Of a stretch of 13,955 bases of DNA, positions 13,839-13,955 are shown one piece after another. The translations under genes and the position numbers were made by a program. The notes under the pieces were generated by a model, which did not search any database, had not been told where the DNA came from, and was given only the letters and a program-made list of their open reading frames with translations. Source of the DNA: S015-6 sp964384945 (lineage in GTDB: Bacteria > Desulfobacterota > DSWW01); assembly GCA_964384945.1 (NCBI GenBank), contig CAYLMK010000048.1:1-13955 (forward strand), read 5' to 3'. Within the stretch, counting starts at the first letter, position 1, and the number at the start of each line of letters is the position of its first letter.

Positions 13839-13862
13839 AACCTTCCGGAAAGGTTTCCGGGT
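13839..13862 (-). terminator. Overlapping inverted repeats after tRNA-Val, possible weak terminator or processing signal
   Basis: Two foldings compete on the minus strand. AACCTT (13850-13855) pairs with AAGGTT (13839-13844) around TCCGG. Alternatively CCGGAAA pairs with TTTCCGG just upstream with a very short loop. Only a mixed pyrimidine stretch, not a T-run, follows. It begins about 30 bases past the tRNA 3' end. The rest of the 13679-13890 spacer shows no gene and no good promoter match for the downstream operon. Confidence 0.33.
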
Positions 13863-13890
13863 ATTTGCTTCACCCATTGATTTTACTTGC

Positions 13891-13955
13891 TGGTGGGCGA
13901 TACTGGATTTGAACCAGTGACTTCCACCGTGTGAGGATGGCACTCTACCACTGAG
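13891..13955 (-). tRNA. tRNA-Val (anticodon CAC), 5' end cut by window edge
   Basis: On the minus strand the visible part begins in the D-arm (CTCAGTGGTAGAG). The anticodon stem CCATC/GGTGG encloses loop CTCACAC with anticodon CAC, read as valine (codon GTG). The T-arm ACTGG/CCAGT surrounds TTCAAAT. The 3' acceptor strand is ATCGCCC, followed by discriminator A and an encoded CCA ending at 13891. The 5' acceptor strand lies beyond base 13955. It faces the five-gene operon, 212 bases upstream of its first start codon. Confidence 0.93.

Noticed and set aside
1..13955. Genomic island bounded by the two tRNA genes
   Set aside because: No integrase, transposase or direct repeat of either tRNA end was seen, and housekeeping genes (yebC, ruvCAB) lie between them. 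The tRNA genes merely sit at the window edges.
1..13955. CRISPR arrays, insertion sequences or tandem repeats
   Set aside because: Looked for by eye on both strands; none seen beyond the short inverted repeats listed.

Overview
All protein genes and both tRNA genes that I can support lie on the minus strand, so transcription runs from high to low coordinates. The DNA is GC-rich, and the high third-position GC leaves long stop-free frames opposite the real genes. The yebC-ruvC-ruvA-ruvB order, the methylmalonyl-CoA mutase chaperone MeaB, the LUD-domain protein and a multi-subunit acetone/acetophenone-carboxylase-type cluster together suggest a strict or facultative anaerobe, perhaps Desulfobacterota (a Syntrophobacter- or Desulfatiglans-like lineage). 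That placement is inference from gene content; no marker gene in the window settles it.

Layout in transcription order. (1) 13955-13891: tRNA-Val(CAC), 5' end cut by the window edge. (2) 13679-13890: a spacer of about 210 bases with overlapping inverted repeats just after the tRNA. (3) 13678-6010: a tight five-gene operon: HyuA-like ATPase subunit (679 aa), small Cys-rich gamma-like subunit (109 aa, ATGA overlap), a UroD/MtaA-fold protein (313 aa, 3-base gap), a second HyuA-like subunit (716 aa, 25-base gap), and a HyuB-like catalytic subunit (696 aa, after a 91-base spacer holding a hairpin). (4) 5920-2127: yebC, ruvC, ruvA, ruvB (Holliday junction processing), then an MBL-fold hydrolase. (5) 1943-242: meaB and a LUD-domain protein, with a likely promoter at 2000-2028. 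(6) 71-1: tRNA-Met(CAT), lacking its discriminator base and CCA at the window edge.

The most interesting part is the operon at 6010-13678. Two HyuA-like subunits, one HyuB-like subunit and one small Cys-rich subunit match the subunit list of the acetophenone carboxylase core (alpha, alpha', beta, gamma) better than an ordinary two-gene hydantoinase or the acetone carboxylase trio. The HyuB-like protein keeps a His/Asp/His triad spaced like the acetone carboxylase manganese site. The operon also encodes a UroD-superfamily protein in which all three positions expected to bind zinc in MtaA-type methyltransferases appear substituted. I infer an ATP-dependent ketone (or related carbonyl) carboxylase or amidohydrolase with a repurposed UroD-fold partner; the substrate cannot be read from sequence.

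The rest of the window is ordinary chromosomal housekeeping with some local oddities: a TTG start for ruvA, a shifted metal motif in the MBL protein, and a possible folded leader in front of meaB.
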